Assembly: GCA_028282745.1 (NCBI GenBank)
Contig: JANQHJ010000001.1
Coordinates: 1-61,559 of the forward strand
DNA: 61,559 nt
From: Sedimentisphaerales bacterium
GTDB taxonomy: Bacteria > Planctomycetota > Phycisphaerae > Sedimentisphaerales > Anaerobacaceae
Reading direction: 5' to 3'
Each line of letters opens with the position of its first letter. Positions within the stretch are counted from its first letter, which is position 1. Under the pieces are notes generated by a model. That model was given only the letters and a program-made list of their open reading frames with translations, was not told the origin of the DNA and searched no databases. Shown here piece after piece: positions 24,148 to 33,633 of the stretch. A program made the position numbers and the translations under genes.

Positions 24148-25353
24148 GTGAAGATCCTAATTATAAATCAGTTTTATAAACCTGACGTAGCTGCTACAGG
24201 CCAGCTACTTGCTGATTTAGCTGAGAGCTTAGCTAAACAAGGGCATGAGGTACATGTAATTTGCAGCCGTTGTGCATATGGTGGCGGTAAAACAAGATTC
24301 CCATCCAGTCAATCATTAAATGGTGTACATATTCATCGTGTATCAGCGACGGGTTTTGGTCGCAAAAACATAATTGGGCGCTTGGTCGATTACCTTTGCT
24401 TTTATATTCTCGCTATGTTCAAGGCGGTGATTATGCCCCGAATGGACATGTGTATTGTACTTACCACACCACCTTTTATCGCGTTGTGCGGCTTGATCTT
24501 GCGACTGCTTAAAAGAACACAAGTGATACTCTGGAGTATGGATATATACCCAGAAATTGCTGTAGCATATGGTGCGATAAAAAATAAAAGCATACTGCAT
24601 AAGTTTTTATCCGGTATAAGCAAATGCATATATCGTCGAGCAGTTAGAATAATATCCTTAGGCGAAGTTATGACAGAGAAACTTGTTGAGGCCGGGGCCA
24701 GTCAGGAAAAAATAATAACAGTGCATAACTGGGTGCCGGGTGAAATCGTCGATTCAAATCCATCTGGCAATTCTGTCTTATATGAAAAATGGCAAGTCAG
24801 AGATCGCGTAAAATTAATGTATTTGGGCAATCTTGGAATCGGTCATGAACTGGAATCAGCAGTTAGAGCAATGAAGGAACTTGGTCAAAATGTCAAAGTT
24901 GATCTTTTGTTTGTTGGTAATGGTAAGATGCGTGAAAGGCTTATCGACTTAGCCAGTGAGCTTGACTTGGATACTGTTAGCTTTCATCGTCCGGTCCCTT
25001 TAGCTGATCTTCCCAATGCCCTTGCCATAGCAGATATACATTTAGTTTCACAAAAGCCGGGCACTCAGGGATTGATAGTTCCGAGCAAACTCTATGGCGT
25101 GCTTGCTGCGGGCCGCCCAACGATTTTTGTTGGTCCCGATGATTGCGAAACTGCAATGATACTACGTAAAAGTAATGCAGGTATCATTGTATGCCCCGGA
25201 GATATTCATGGGGTGGCTGAAGCAATAAAAAAATTAGCGTATGAGCAGGGCGTTAGAGAAATAATGGGTGAAAATGCCAAACAATACTACATGAATCATT
25301 TTGGTCGCGATCGAAGTGTGTCACAAATTCAAGAACTCATTGAGGCAATTTAA
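24148..25353 (+). CDS. glycosyltransferase family 4 (WbuB-like)
   Basis: A 401-residue GT-B enzyme starting with GTG; no ATG is available upstream in frame. The N-terminal domain opens MKILIINQFYKPDVAATGQL, the typical acceptor-domain start of WbuB-like enzymes. It contains a membrane-associating segment (LCFYILAMFKAVIMP, LTTPPFIALCGLILRLL). The C-terminal nucleotide-sugar domain has LMYLGNLGIGHE, VSFHRPVPLADLPN and PSKLYGVLAAGRPTIFVG. WbuB-like enzymes commonly add L-FucNAc or a related sugar. First gene of the plus-strand polysaccharide block, 6 bases before the epimerase gene. Confidence 0.85.
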   Translation: MKILIINQFYKPDVAATGQLLADLAESLAKQGHEVHVICSRCAYGGGKTRFPSSQSLNGVHIHRVSATGFGRKNIIGRLVDYLCFYILAMFKAVIMPRMDMCIVLTTPPFIALCGLILRLLKRTQVILWSMDIYPEIAVAYGAIKNKSILHKFLSGISKCIYRRAVRIISLGEVMTEKLVEAGASQEKIITVHNWVPGEIVDSNPSGNSVLYEKWQVRDRVKLMYLGNLGIGHELESAVRAMKELGQNVKVDLLFVGNGKMRERLIDLASELDLDTVSFHRPVPLADLPNALAIADIHLVSQKPGTQGLIVPSKLYGVLAAGRPTIFVGPDDCETAMILRKSNAGIIVCPGDIHGVAEAIKKLAYEQGVREIMGENAKQYYMNHFGRDRSVSQIQELIEAI

Positions 25354-25359
25354 ATTATT

Positions 25360-26523
25360 ATGAAAGTTTCTTTTATTTTCGGGACACGTCCGGAAGCAAT
25401 AAAGATGGCCCCTTTGATCTTAGGCATGAAGAATATGGCCGAGTTTGAGGTTAATGTTTGTGTTACGGGTCAACATCGTGAGATGCTGGATCAGGTTCTG
25501 GATGTATTTGAGATCATACCGGATGTCGATATTGCGCTTATGGAGGATAATCAGACACTTGCTTCATTGACTTCAAGGGCAATTAAATCAATCGCATCTT
25601 ACTTAGATTGTTATAAGCCTGATCTTGTATTAGTTCAGGGTGATACCACAACAGCTTTCTGTGCCTCACTGTCAGCTTTCTATAATATGATACCAGTTGG
25701 TCATGTTGAAGCAGGGCTACGGACATATAATAAATTTTCTCCCTTCCCTGAAGAAATAAATCGTGTAATGATTACTCATATAGCAGACTATCATTTTGCT
25801 CCTACACAATCATCAAAGAATAGCCTTGTTCGAGAGAATGTTGATGAGAGCAGGATATTTGTAACTGGCAATACGGTGATCGATGCTCTTAATATTGCCG
25901 TAGAGAAAGTCAGACAAAAATCTTCATTGATTCCAGGTTTGCCAGATGAGTTGTTTAGCAATGATGGCGACAGAAAGCTGGTTTTAATAACCGGACATCG
26001 ACGGGAAAGCTTTGGTGATGGTTTTAAAAATATTTGTGAAGCTGTCAGCCGGCTTGCGAATAGTTCACCAGAGGTTGTATATGTTTATCCTGTCCACTTA
26101 AATCCGAATGTTCGCGAAATTGTATTTAATATGTTGAAAGGGTATAAAAATATTTACTTAATCGAGCCGCTGAGCTATTTGCCGTTTGTGTCATTATTGG
26201 ATCGTTGCTCATTAATATTGACTGATTCAGGTGGGATACAGGAGGAAGCGCCGAGTCTTGGCAAACCGGTACTTGTTATGCGTGATACAACCGAACGTCC
26301 TGAAGGTGTAGAAGTTGGTACGGCAAAACTGGTTGGTACAGATCCTAATAAAATTGTTAGAGAAGTCTCAGAATTGCTCACAAACGAATTAGCCTATAAA
26401 GATATGGCTAACAAGCATAATCCCTATGGTGACGGGAAAGCTACAGATAGAATAATCAAAGCTATTAAGGATTGTGAAGATATTGTTGACTCCAAGCGTC
26501 AACTAAAATGCGTGGAAGTATAA
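25360..26523 (+). CDS. wecB: UDP-N-acetylglucosamine 2-epimerase (non-hydrolysing)
   Basis: A 387-residue enzyme of normal length that interconverts UDP-GlcNAc and UDP-ManNAc in the cytoplasm. Family blocks are GTRPEAIKMAPL at the N-terminus, HVEAGLRT, PFPEEINR, ITGHRRESFG, and DSGGIQEEAPSLGKPVLVMR. The product feeds ManNAc or ManNAcA synthesis; no ManNAc dehydrogenase (WecC) is present in the window, so the sugar may be used as ManNAc or processed elsewhere. It lies between a glycosyltransferase and the flippase. Confidence 0.93.
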   Translation: MKVSFIFGTRPEAIKMAPLILGMKNMAEFEVNVCVTGQHREMLDQVLDVFEIIPDVDIALMEDNQTLASLTSRAIKSIASYLDCYKPDLVLVQGDTTTAFCASLSAFYNMIPVGHVEAGLRTYNKFSPFPEEINRVMITHIADYHFAPTQSSKNSLVRENVDESRIFVTGNTVIDALNIAVEKVRQKSSLIPGLPDELFSNDGDRKLVLITGHRRESFGDGFKNICEAVSRLANSSPEVVYVYPVHLNPNVREIVFNMLKGYKNIYLIEPLSYLPFVSLLDRCSLILTDSGGIQEEAPSLGKPVLVMRDTTERPEGVEVGTAKLVGTDPNKIVREVSELLTNELAYKDMANKHNPYGDGKATDRIIKAIKDCEDIVDSKRQLKCVEV

Positions 26524-26532
26524 TAGAGGAAT

Positions 26533-27939
26533 ATGGGAAAAAGTTCAGTTGGTCTTAGTATTAAAGACTCGCTTCTTAGATCAGTATTAGGCATAAGGGG
26601 TGCTTCTACTGATTTGCAGCAGGGCGCAAAAGATCTTTTAGCGTCTGTAAGCCCCCAGGTTGTTGCATTAGTGACGCAAGCAGTAAGCGCTGTCTTAATA
26701 GCAAGAGGTTTGGGTCCTTCCAGTTTAGGTCGCTATGCTCTTGTCATGAGCCTTACCGCGATAGTTGTGTCATTATCCGATCTTGGCTTGAATCAGACCG
26801 GTATCCGATATGCTTCTCGTGCTGCCGCTCATGGCAATCTTGCCGGACAAATGTCTGTATTAAGATGGTCCTTTCGCTTACGTTTAACTTTAGCGGCAAT
26901 TGTTACAGTAATATTTTTCATTGCAGTTCCATTTATCGCTAAATATTTCTGGCATGATCAGCAACTCTCACCATTGTTACGCTTAGGTTTATTTACCGGC
27001 GTCATAGGCGTTATTGCCGGTGTGCCGAGTATTTACTATTTATCTCTTAAGCGGTTTAAAAGTAACGCAATAATTCTATGTGTACAGAGACTTCTCTTAT
27101 TTGGTGGAATACTAATCATTGCGCTATTTGGTCTTTGGTCATTATTTAATATATTGGTTTTCAAAATTGTATTCGCTGCTCTCGGAGCCGCGGTTGGGAT
27201 ATTGGTAATTCCACAAGCTGCTATTTGGCCTCCTAAAAATATATCGCTTTTAAAGGATCTAAGATTAAGGCATTTCTGGGCAAGCCCTGATGTAGGAGTT
27301 GAACATGATTTCGTAACTGATACTGACAGCCCTAACAGCTTTGCTTTTTATCATCTTTTATCTACTATTTTTATTATGCTGATTTTGCAGGCGGATGTCT
27401 GGATGATAGGGCACTACCATAATAAAGAACAACTTGGCTATTATAGCGCGGCAATTTACCTAACCTTGCCATTAACAGTTTTTTTGAATTCACTAACTAC
27501 TATACTCTGGCCAAGAGCATCCGGGCATACGACATTTGAGCATGCCGTTTCACTTTTGAAAAAGACTTTTCGAGTGTGTGGTATCCTGGCTATTTTGTGT
27601 TTGATCTATGCTATGGTTGTGCCTGTAATGGCTCCTGTGCTTTTCGGTTCAGAATATAAGCCAAGTGTGTTATTTGGTCATTTTCTTTGCATACGATATT
27701 GCATTGCCTTTCTTATATGCCCAATGGATGTTGTAAGTTACAATTTTGGGCTGGTCAGAGTTTATTGGATAGTTTTTCTTTTTCAGTTAATAGTCATGGT
27801 CCTGATATGCCTTATCTTGTTGCCAAGGATCGGGCCATTAGGAGCAGCTATCGCATTGATTTCACAGGATCTCTTTGGCGCAATTATAAGAGGATCCTTG
27901 ATTCTAAAAAAGGTGTGGTTTTATAAAAATCTTCAGTAG
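26533..27939 (+). CDS. polysaccharide flippase (Wzx / MATE-MOP superfamily)
   Basis: A 468-residue polytopic membrane protein with AGAGGA before the ATG. About 12-14 hydrophobic helices are visible. It starts with the PST/Wzx pattern VSPQVVALVTQAVSAVLIARGLGPSSLGRYALVMSL, and the mid-protein ILQADVWMIGHYHNKEQLGYYSAAIYL is typical. It should flip lipid-linked repeat units across the inner membrane. A hydrophilic insert lies around residues 240-270. Confidence 0.85.
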   Translation: MGKSSVGLSIKDSLLRSVLGIRGASTDLQQGAKDLLASVSPQVVALVTQAVSAVLIARGLGPSSLGRYALVMSLTAIVVSLSDLGLNQTGIRYASRAAAHGNLAGQMSVLRWSFRLRLTLAAIVTVIFFIAVPFIAKYFWHDQQLSPLLRLGLFTGVIGVIAGVPSIYYLSLKRFKSNAIILCVQRLLLFGGILIIALFGLWSLFNILVFKIVFAALGAAVGILVIPQAAIWPPKNISLLKDLRLRHFWASPDVGVEHDFVTDTDSPNSFAFYHLLSTIFIMLILQADVWMIGHYHNKEQLGYYSAAIYLTLPLTVFLNSLTTILWPRASGHTTFEHAVSLLKKTFRVCGILAILCLIYAMVVPVMAPVLFGSEYKPSVLFGHFLCIRYCIAFLICPMDVVSYNFGLVRVYWIVFLFQLIVMVLICLILLPRIGPLGAAIALISQDLFGAIIRGSLILKKVWFYKNLQ

Positions 27940-27953
27940 TAAGTGATATACAC

Positions 27954-29129
27954 ATGAACGGAATCATTCTTTGTGAACCGCTGTGTCATGGATTCGAGCA
28001 TTCGACTGGTAATGCAGCTCTTTTGGAAACTGTATTCAGTGCATATCCGAATGATTGTATTACCTTCATGGCCGAAGATGAGCATATCGAATGGGTTAAG
28101 ACTAAGCTAAGAAGTCAAAAAAGTGATTGTATGCAGCAAGTTAACTGGAAGTCTATTAGTATTCCGCCAAGGAGTATTAGTGGTTTCAAAAGATTTAAAA
28201 AAGACTTATGCTGGTTTAAGAACTTAATATCTGTAGCACAGAGCACTCCATGTAAAGCTGTATTGATCTGTTCAATAACGAATACTACACTTTTGATTTT
28301 GAAGCTTTGGCTATACAGACACAGTCCGGATTTCCATATCATGGCGATACCTCATGGAATTCTTAGTACGCTTTCGGGGAAAAAACCAGTTAATCCGATC
28401 AGTAGATTATTAAGCTTTCGTAAAATGTTAAGCCTACCTCATCCGGCACAGTTAAAATATCTTTTGCTGGGCGAGACCATTTATAAGTCGGTTGTTGAAT
28501 TTCAGCCGAAATGGGCGAATCATTTTACTTTTATAGACTTGCCATATTTTCATGAAGAGGCTGATGTGACAAACATTCAAATCTCTGAATCTGTTTGCTT
28601 TGGCTACTTTGGCGTGACAATTAAAGGGTTTGATGCTTTTTATAATCTTGCACTTGAGGTTCAGGGTAAAAATGATAGGGCAGCATTTGCTTTAGTAGGG
28701 CATCTAAGTAAAAACGGTAATCAGAAAACATATGATCCCTGTAAAATAATTGGTCTAACAGATAAGCCTTTGTCGTCTAAAGAATATGTTGAACGCTCAA
28801 AAAAATTGACCTATGCGGTAGGTATAACAGACCCTGAGCATTATCGCTGGGGTGCCAATTCTTCGTTTGTTGATGCTTTATCTTTTGTAAAACCGGGTAT
28901 TTATCTACGTAATTCTTATGTTGAATATTACTTCGATAAAATGGGAGATGTTGGTTATATATGTGACAGCTATAACCAGATCAAGGAAACAGTCATTTCG
29001 ATACTTGATGATTTCCCGACACAGAGATACCAAGAGCAAACTCAAAATATAATTAATGGTCGAAAGTTATTTGAGCCGGTAAACATTTCACCAAAGATGC
29101 GAACAATAATTGATGGGGCTTTTGCGTGA
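27954..29129 (+). CDS. putative glycosyltransferase, GT-B-like, unassigned
   Basis: A 391-residue soluble protein. It is not clearly related to a named family, but its layout fits a GT-B enzyme: an N-terminal half with alternating strands (KAVLICSITNTTLLILKLW, then MAIPHGILSTLSG) and a C-terminal half with AFALVGHLSK, the acid-rich VGITDPEHYRWGANSSFVDALSF, and PGIYLRNS. The HGIL and GxxxS/F-D-A-L motifs resemble acceptor and donor loops. No strong ribosome site is seen. The stop overlaps the next gene by 4 bases, so it belongs to the same operon. Confidence 0.55.
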   Translation: MNGIILCEPLCHGFEHSTGNAALLETVFSAYPNDCITFMAEDEHIEWVKTKLRSQKSDCMQQVNWKSISIPPRSISGFKRFKKDLCWFKNLISVAQSTPCKAVLICSITNTTLLILKLWLYRHSPDFHIMAIPHGILSTLSGKKPVNPISRLLSFRKMLSLPHPAQLKYLLLGETIYKSVVEFQPKWANHFTFIDLPYFHEEADVTNIQISESVCFGYFGVTIKGFDAFYNLALEVQGKNDRAAFALVGHLSKNGNQKTYDPCKIIGLTDKPLSSKEYVERSKKLTYAVGITDPEHYRWGANSSFVDALSFVKPGIYLRNSYVEYYFDKMGDVGYICDSYNQIKETVISILDDFPTQRYQEQTQNIINGRKLFEPVNISPKMRTIIDGAFA

Positions 29130-30070
29130 AGAAAGCTATGGTGACAGGGGTGTCAGGTCAGGATGGCACTTATTTATCTGAATACTTATTGCAGAATGGC
29201 TATTCCGTTGTTGGAGTAGATATTAGAAAGTCTTCTGTAAAAAATGTCGAAATGGTAACGGATATAGATTTGTCTGATAAAGATGCTGTATTTGAATTTG
29301 TGGGAAATAATAATTTTGGCGAGATATATTGTTTGGCGGCATATCACGGCTCGTCCCAGGATAAAATCTCCGATGACTTAGAAACTTTTAAAAGAAGCTA
29401 TGAAATCAATGTTCTACATGTCGCAAATCTTTTAGAGGCTGTTAAAAAATATTCTGCCAATACCAAAATATTCTATGCAGCTTCAAGTCAAATGTTCGGA
29501 GAGCCGGACAAGCCCATGCAAGATGAAAAAACGGCACTGAATCCTAATAATATTTATGGTATTACAAAAGCGACCGCTACCAAGCTATGCGATTATTACA
29601 GAAACAAACACAATATATTTGCATCGGTAGGGATATTATATGCCCATGAATCGCCCCTGCGAACCCCTAATTTCGTCTCAAAGAAAATTGTAAAAACAGC
29701 TGTGGAAATTAAAAGAAAACAAAAAGATAAGCTTGTTTTAGGCTCTCTTGACTCCCAGGCTGACTGGGGATATGCCGGTGATTATGTTGTTGCTATGAGC
29801 AAAATACTCCAGCATGAACGAGCGGATGATTTTATTATTTCAAGTGGTAAAACTCATACAGTTAAAGATTTTGTTCGAATTGTTTTTGATTGTCTCGAAA
29901 TGGATTGGGAGCAGTATGTAGAGGAAGATAAGAGTTTGTTTCCAAATTCTTTGAGATTCAGCATATCGGGGGATAATAAAAAAATAAAATCCAGAACAGG
30001 CTGGCATCCGACAGTAGATTTTAAAGGACTTGTACAGTTATTGGTTAAAGCAGAACTTCAGGAAAATTAG
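29126..30070 (+). CDS. GDP-mannose-4,6-dehydratase-like NDP-sugar SDR enzyme
   Basis: A 314-residue extended short-chain dehydrogenase starting with a GTG that overlaps the upstream stop. The NAD(P)-binding start KKAMVTGVSGQDGTYLSEYLL is the characteristic GMD-type glycine motif. The active site is ASSQMFGEP, then YGITKATATKL (Y-x3-K). It is smaller than typical GMD (about 340-370) and lacks the longer N-terminal helix. With a second GMD-like gene at 32584 and heptose kinase/guanylyltransferase genes beside it, it may act on a GDP-heptose or carry out epimerisation/reduction of the 4-keto intermediate. This is inferred. Confidence 0.75.
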   Translation: MKKAMVTGVSGQDGTYLSEYLLQNGYSVVGVDIRKSSVKNVEMVTDIDLSDKDAVFEFVGNNNFGEIYCLAAYHGSSQDKISDDLETFKRSYEINVLHVANLLEAVKKYSANTKIFYAASSQMFGEPDKPMQDEKTALNPNNIYGITKATATKLCDYYRNKHNIFASVGILYAHESPLRTPNFVSKKIVKTAVEIKRKQKDKLVLGSLDSQADWGYAGDYVVAMSKILQHERADDFIISSGKTHTVKDFVRIVFDCLEMDWEQYVEEDKSLFPNSLRFSISGDNKKIKSRTGWHPTVDFKGLVQLLVKAELQEN

Positions 30071-30084
30071 GATAAGAGGAAAAA

Positions 30085-31221
30085 ATGGAAGAACAAGCTT
30101 TTACAAATACATATTCGGAGCGAGAATTAAACGGCTCAGGGGCACTTTTAGCAGAATTACTGGAGGAGAAGCAGTTTCAGGAGGAAGGCCTGCTGGATAA
30201 TAAAGGGATAATCATAACTCAAACGCCTTTTAGAGTCAGTTTCTTTGGTGGAGGTACTGATTTTAGTGATTATTTCAATAAGTATGGCGGGGCAGTGATA
30301 GGTTGTTCAATAAATAAATATCTTTATGTGACACTCAACTCTCTTACGCGATTCCTTAATAAGAGGATCAGGCTGTCTTATTCAAAGCATGAGCAGGCTA
30401 ACTATGCTGATGAAATTCAGCATAAGCAAGTAAAAGCTATTCTTCAAAGGCACCCATTCTTTGATGATAGAAATTTTCTTGATATACATACCTTTGCGGA
30501 TCTGCCGGCATCGAGCGGGATGGGGTCATCGTCGTCATTTACCGTGGGAATGCTTAATGATCTGTACCTGATCAACAATATTTATAAGACGCCTGAGTCG
30601 TTAGCTAAAGAAGCCATACATATAGAGCGTGAGATTTTGAAAGAAAAGGGCGGGTGGCAGGACCAGATATTTGCGGCCTATGGCGGTTTCAATCGGATCG
30701 ATTTTTACGATAATTCATTCAGAGTGACACCTGTTTTGCTGTCGCAGGAAAAACAAAAAGCTCTCGAGAGTTCTTGTATGCTTTTCTTTACGAATATGCT
30801 ACGTCAATCCAATGACATACAAAAGAATGTAGTTGATTCCGATGAATCCAACAGGGTCAAGTGCCTTAACCAGATCAGAGAATATGTTGAACGGGCCTTT
30901 TTTGTATTGAAACATTCCTCGAGTTCTGAGCAATTAGTTCGTGAATTTGGCCAGCTTCTTGCACAGACCTGGGAGGCGAAAAGGAATTTATCCAATTCGG
31001 TTTCAAATGAGCAGGTGGATAGGATGTATCAATTGGGCATGGATGCCGGTGCTTATGGCGGCAAACTATGTGGTGCTGGTAATGGAGGTTTTGTGCTTTT
31101 TGTTGTTCCTGAAGAAAAAAGAGCGACTGTTGCAGATGCGTTGAAAGAATATAAGAGGATCAATATTTCTTTCGAGAGTCATGGCAGCCGTCCGATATAT
31201 ACGAAAAGAGTTACCGATTGA
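30085..31221 (+). CDS. hddA: GHMP kinase, probable D-glycero-D-manno-heptose 7-phosphate kinase
   Basis: A 378-residue GHMP-family kinase. The core begins TQTPFRVSFFGGGTDFSDYF after an N-terminal extension of about 45 residues. The ATP-binding motif is PASSGMGSSSSFTVG. Other blocks are KGGWQDQIFAAYGGFN and a C-terminal GAYGGKLCGAGNGGF. These match HddA-type sugar kinases that phosphorylate heptose-7-phosphate at O-1 for GDP-heptose synthesis. An HddC-like guanylyltransferase and GMD-like dehydratases in the same operon support this. Alternative: a fucose or other sugar kinase of the same family. Confidence 0.8.
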   Translation: MEEQAFTNTYSERELNGSGALLAELLEEKQFQEEGLLDNKGIIITQTPFRVSFFGGGTDFSDYFNKYGGAVIGCSINKYLYVTLNSLTRFLNKRIRLSYSKHEQANYADEIQHKQVKAILQRHPFFDDRNFLDIHTFADLPASSGMGSSSSFTVGMLNDLYLINNIYKTPESLAKEAIHIEREILKEKGGWQDQIFAAYGGFNRIDFYDNSFRVTPVLLSQEKQKALESSCMLFFTNMLRQSNDIQKNVVDSDESNRVKCLNQIREYVERAFFVLKHSSSSEQLVREFGQLLAQTWEAKRNLSNSVSNEQVDRMYQLGMDAGAYGGKLCGAGNGGFVLFVVPEEKRATVADALKEYKRINISFESHGSRPIYTKRVTD

Positions 31222-31257
31222 TAAACCATAAATCGAACGATAAGCGAAAGGAAATTT

Positions 31258-32553
31258 ATGGAATCTAATACTGTTTTAATGAAAGAAAAAAATTCAAGCA
31301 CTTATATAAAGGTCGATAAATGCAGAGTTTGTGGTTCTGAACAATTAGAGCCATTATTCTCGTTAGGTAAGCAGCCTTTGACGGGCGTTTTTGTCAAGCC
31401 TGATGCTGAGGATCCGCTAAGAGCGCCTTTGGATATGGTCATTTGCGATAACTGCAGGCTTGTTCAGCTTCATTATACCGTTGAAGCTGACCTTATGTAT
31501 AAGAACTACTGGTATCGTTCCGGTATTAACCAGACTATGAGAGACCATTTGGCCGATATTGCAGAAGATGTTAAATCGCGCGTAGATTTAATAGCAGGCG
31601 ATGTTTTTATTGATATTGGCTGTAATGACGGAACTTTGCTTAATGCCTGTGATATTGACGGCCTTGCCAAGATCGGTGTTGATCCTTCAGATGCGATCAA
31701 ATCGATTACATCCCCGGATATTACCAAGGTCAACCAACTGTTTTCAAAGTATGCCGTTGAAGAAGCGCTTAACGGCAGGAAAGCAAGAGTTATAACAGCG
31801 ATATCGATGTTCTACGATATCAATGATCCCCATGAATTTGTCCAGAACATTGCTGATATATTAGCTGATGATGGTATGTGGGTAGTCGAGATGAATTATA
31901 CCGGCGACATGGTAAGATATTGCGGCTATGATATGATCAGCCATGAGCATGTTACTTATTATACGATGACAGTATTCGAAGAGTTACTCAAGCCACACGG
32001 ACTATATGTTAATGACGTAAGCTTAAATCCTATCAATGGCGGAAGTATCCGGATTTTTGCAGGCCCTAAACCTATCGAGACTGATAATGTCAAAGCTCTC
32101 AGAAAACAGGAAAAAGATGAAGGACTTGGTGACAAGCAAACATATATCCAGCTTGCAGAGAGAATGGAGCAGTCAAAGCAGAAGCTGAACAGAAAGATAC
32201 AAGAGATATTGGATAATGGCCAGAAGATAGCTGTTTATGGCGCTTCGACACGTGGAAATACAATTCTGCTTTATTGTGGACTGGATAATAATGCCATCTT
32301 TGCAGCTGCTGAACGAAATCCGATCAAATATGGACTTGTGACAGCCGGGTCAAGAATCCCGATTGAATCCGAAGAAAGGATCAGAGGCGAAGAGCCTGAA
32401 TATATGCTTATACTTCCTTATACTTTCCTGGAAGAATTCATAGACAGAGAATCACAATATCTTGACAACGGTGGACGTTTCCTTGTTCCAGTACCGGATA
32501 TCGAGGTGATATCTAAGAAGAACGGAAAAATAATACGTGAAGTGGTTGATTAA
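31258..32553 (+). CDS. NDP-sugar C-methyltransferase, zinc-binding type
   Basis: A 431-residue protein with the three-part layout of sugar C-methyltransferases. Residues 18-75 are a zinc-binding domain with CRVC and CDNC. Residues 95-250 are a SAM-binding domain with VFIDIGCNDGTLL. The C-terminal domain contains KIAVYGASTRGNTILLYCG and AAERNPIKYGL. This architecture (Methyltransf_13/12/14) is known from enzymes methylating C-3 of 4-keto-6-deoxysugars, such as TylC3 and NovU. It lies between the heptose kinase and a GMD gene, so it probably adds a methyl branch to a GDP-4-keto-6-deoxy sugar or heptose. Confidence 0.85.
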   Translation: MESNTVLMKEKNSSTYIKVDKCRVCGSEQLEPLFSLGKQPLTGVFVKPDAEDPLRAPLDMVICDNCRLVQLHYTVEADLMYKNYWYRSGINQTMRDHLADIAEDVKSRVDLIAGDVFIDIGCNDGTLLNACDIDGLAKIGVDPSDAIKSITSPDITKVNQLFSKYAVEEALNGRKARVITAISMFYDINDPHEFVQNIADILADDGMWVVEMNYTGDMVRYCGYDMISHEHVTYYTMTVFEELLKPHGLYVNDVSLNPINGGSIRIFAGPKPIETDNVKALRKQEKDEGLGDKQTYIQLAERMEQSKQKLNRKIQEILDNGQKIAVYGASTRGNTILLYCGLDNNAIFAAAERNPIKYGLVTAGSRIPIESEERIRGEEPEYMLILPYTFLEEFIDRESQYLDNGGRFLVPVPDIEVISKKNGKIIREVVD

Positions 32554-32583
32554 AAAACAATCGGAGGATAGCAGAGATATAAT

Positions 32584-33603
32584 ATGGCACAAAAGACAAA
32601 TGCGTTAATTACCGGCATAACCGGTATGGTTGGTTCGCACCTGACAGATTATTTGCTTGAGAATACTGATTGGGATGTGCATGGTTTATGTCGATGGAGA
32701 AGCCCGCTTAACAACCTGGAGCATCTTGTTGACAGGATTAACAATAAAGACCGTGTTTTTCTACATTATGGTGATCTTAACGATCTTGGTTCTCTATATA
32801 ATGTAGTTGGCAAGATAAAGCCGGATTATGTCTTTCATTTAGCTGCTCAGAGTTATCCTCAGGTTAGCTTTGACTCTCCTGTGGATACTCTCAATACAAA
32901 TATACTTGGCACAGCAAGAATACTGGACTGTTTAAAAAATCTGAAAAAAGACGCCACTATCCATGTATGTTCTTCTTCGGAAGTATTTGGGAAAGTGCCT
33001 AAAGAATTTACTCCGATCAATGAGGATATTGCTTTTCATCCTGCATCCCCGTACGCCATTTCAAAGGTTGGTACCGATCTCGTGGGGCGTTATTATGCCC
33101 AGGCATATGGAATGACGATAGTTACTACCCGAATGTTTACACATACCGGCCCCAGAAGGGGAGATGTTTTTGCCGAATCGACCTTTGCTAAACAGATAGC
33201 TATGATCGAAGAGGGTAAAATTCCTCCGGTGATAATGGTTGGTAATCTGGACTCACTTCGTACATGGTGCGATGTTCGTGATGCCGCCAGAGCTTACTAT
33301 ATGCTGGTTACGATCAATCCTATTGCCGGTGAATATTATAATATCGGAGGAGATTATCATTGCACAGTTCGCCAAATGCTTGATTATCTCATCAGCCAGT
33401 CGTCAGCCAAGGATAAAATTAAAATAGAAGTAGATACTGAGAGACTCAGGCCAATTGATGCTGATTTGCAGATACCTGATACCAGTAAATTCAGAAATCA
33501 TACCGGATGGAAGCCGCAGATATCGTTTGAACAGACTATGCAAAACCTGTTGAGCTACTGGCGAGAGAGGGTAAAAAGAGGCGAGAGCTTTTTGAACAGG
33601 TAA
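32584..33603 (+). CDS. gmd: GDP-mannose 4,6-dehydratase family protein
   Basis: A 339-residue NDP-sugar dehydratase. The N-terminal motif ITGITGMVGSHLTDYLL binds NADP. HLAAQSYPQVSFDSPVDTLNTN and SPYAISKVGTDLVGRYYAQ (catalytic Y-x3-K) follow, and TRMFTHTGPRRGDVFAESTFA is typical of GMD and the RmlB/GMD group. It makes a GDP-4-keto-6-deoxy-hexose or, as in the DmhA branch, a GDP-6-deoxy-4-keto-heptose. The neighbouring HddA- and HddC-like genes favour the heptose substrate. Confidence 0.8.
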   Translation: MAQKTNALITGITGMVGSHLTDYLLENTDWDVHGLCRWRSPLNNLEHLVDRINNKDRVFLHYGDLNDLGSLYNVVGKIKPDYVFHLAAQSYPQVSFDSPVDTLNTNILGTARILDCLKNLKKDATIHVCSSSEVFGKVPKEFTPINEDIAFHPASPYAISKVGTDLVGRYYAQAYGMTIVTTRMFTHTGPRRGDVFAESTFAKQIAMIEEGKIPPVIMVGNLDSLRTWCDVRDAARAYYMLVTINPIAGEYYNIGGDYHCTVRQMLDYLISQSSAKDKIKIEVDTERLRPIDADLQIPDTSKFRNHTGWKPQISFEQTMQNLLSYWRERVKRGESFLNR

Positions 33604-33633
33604 TAAGATTCGATCTTACTATCGAGGACTGAT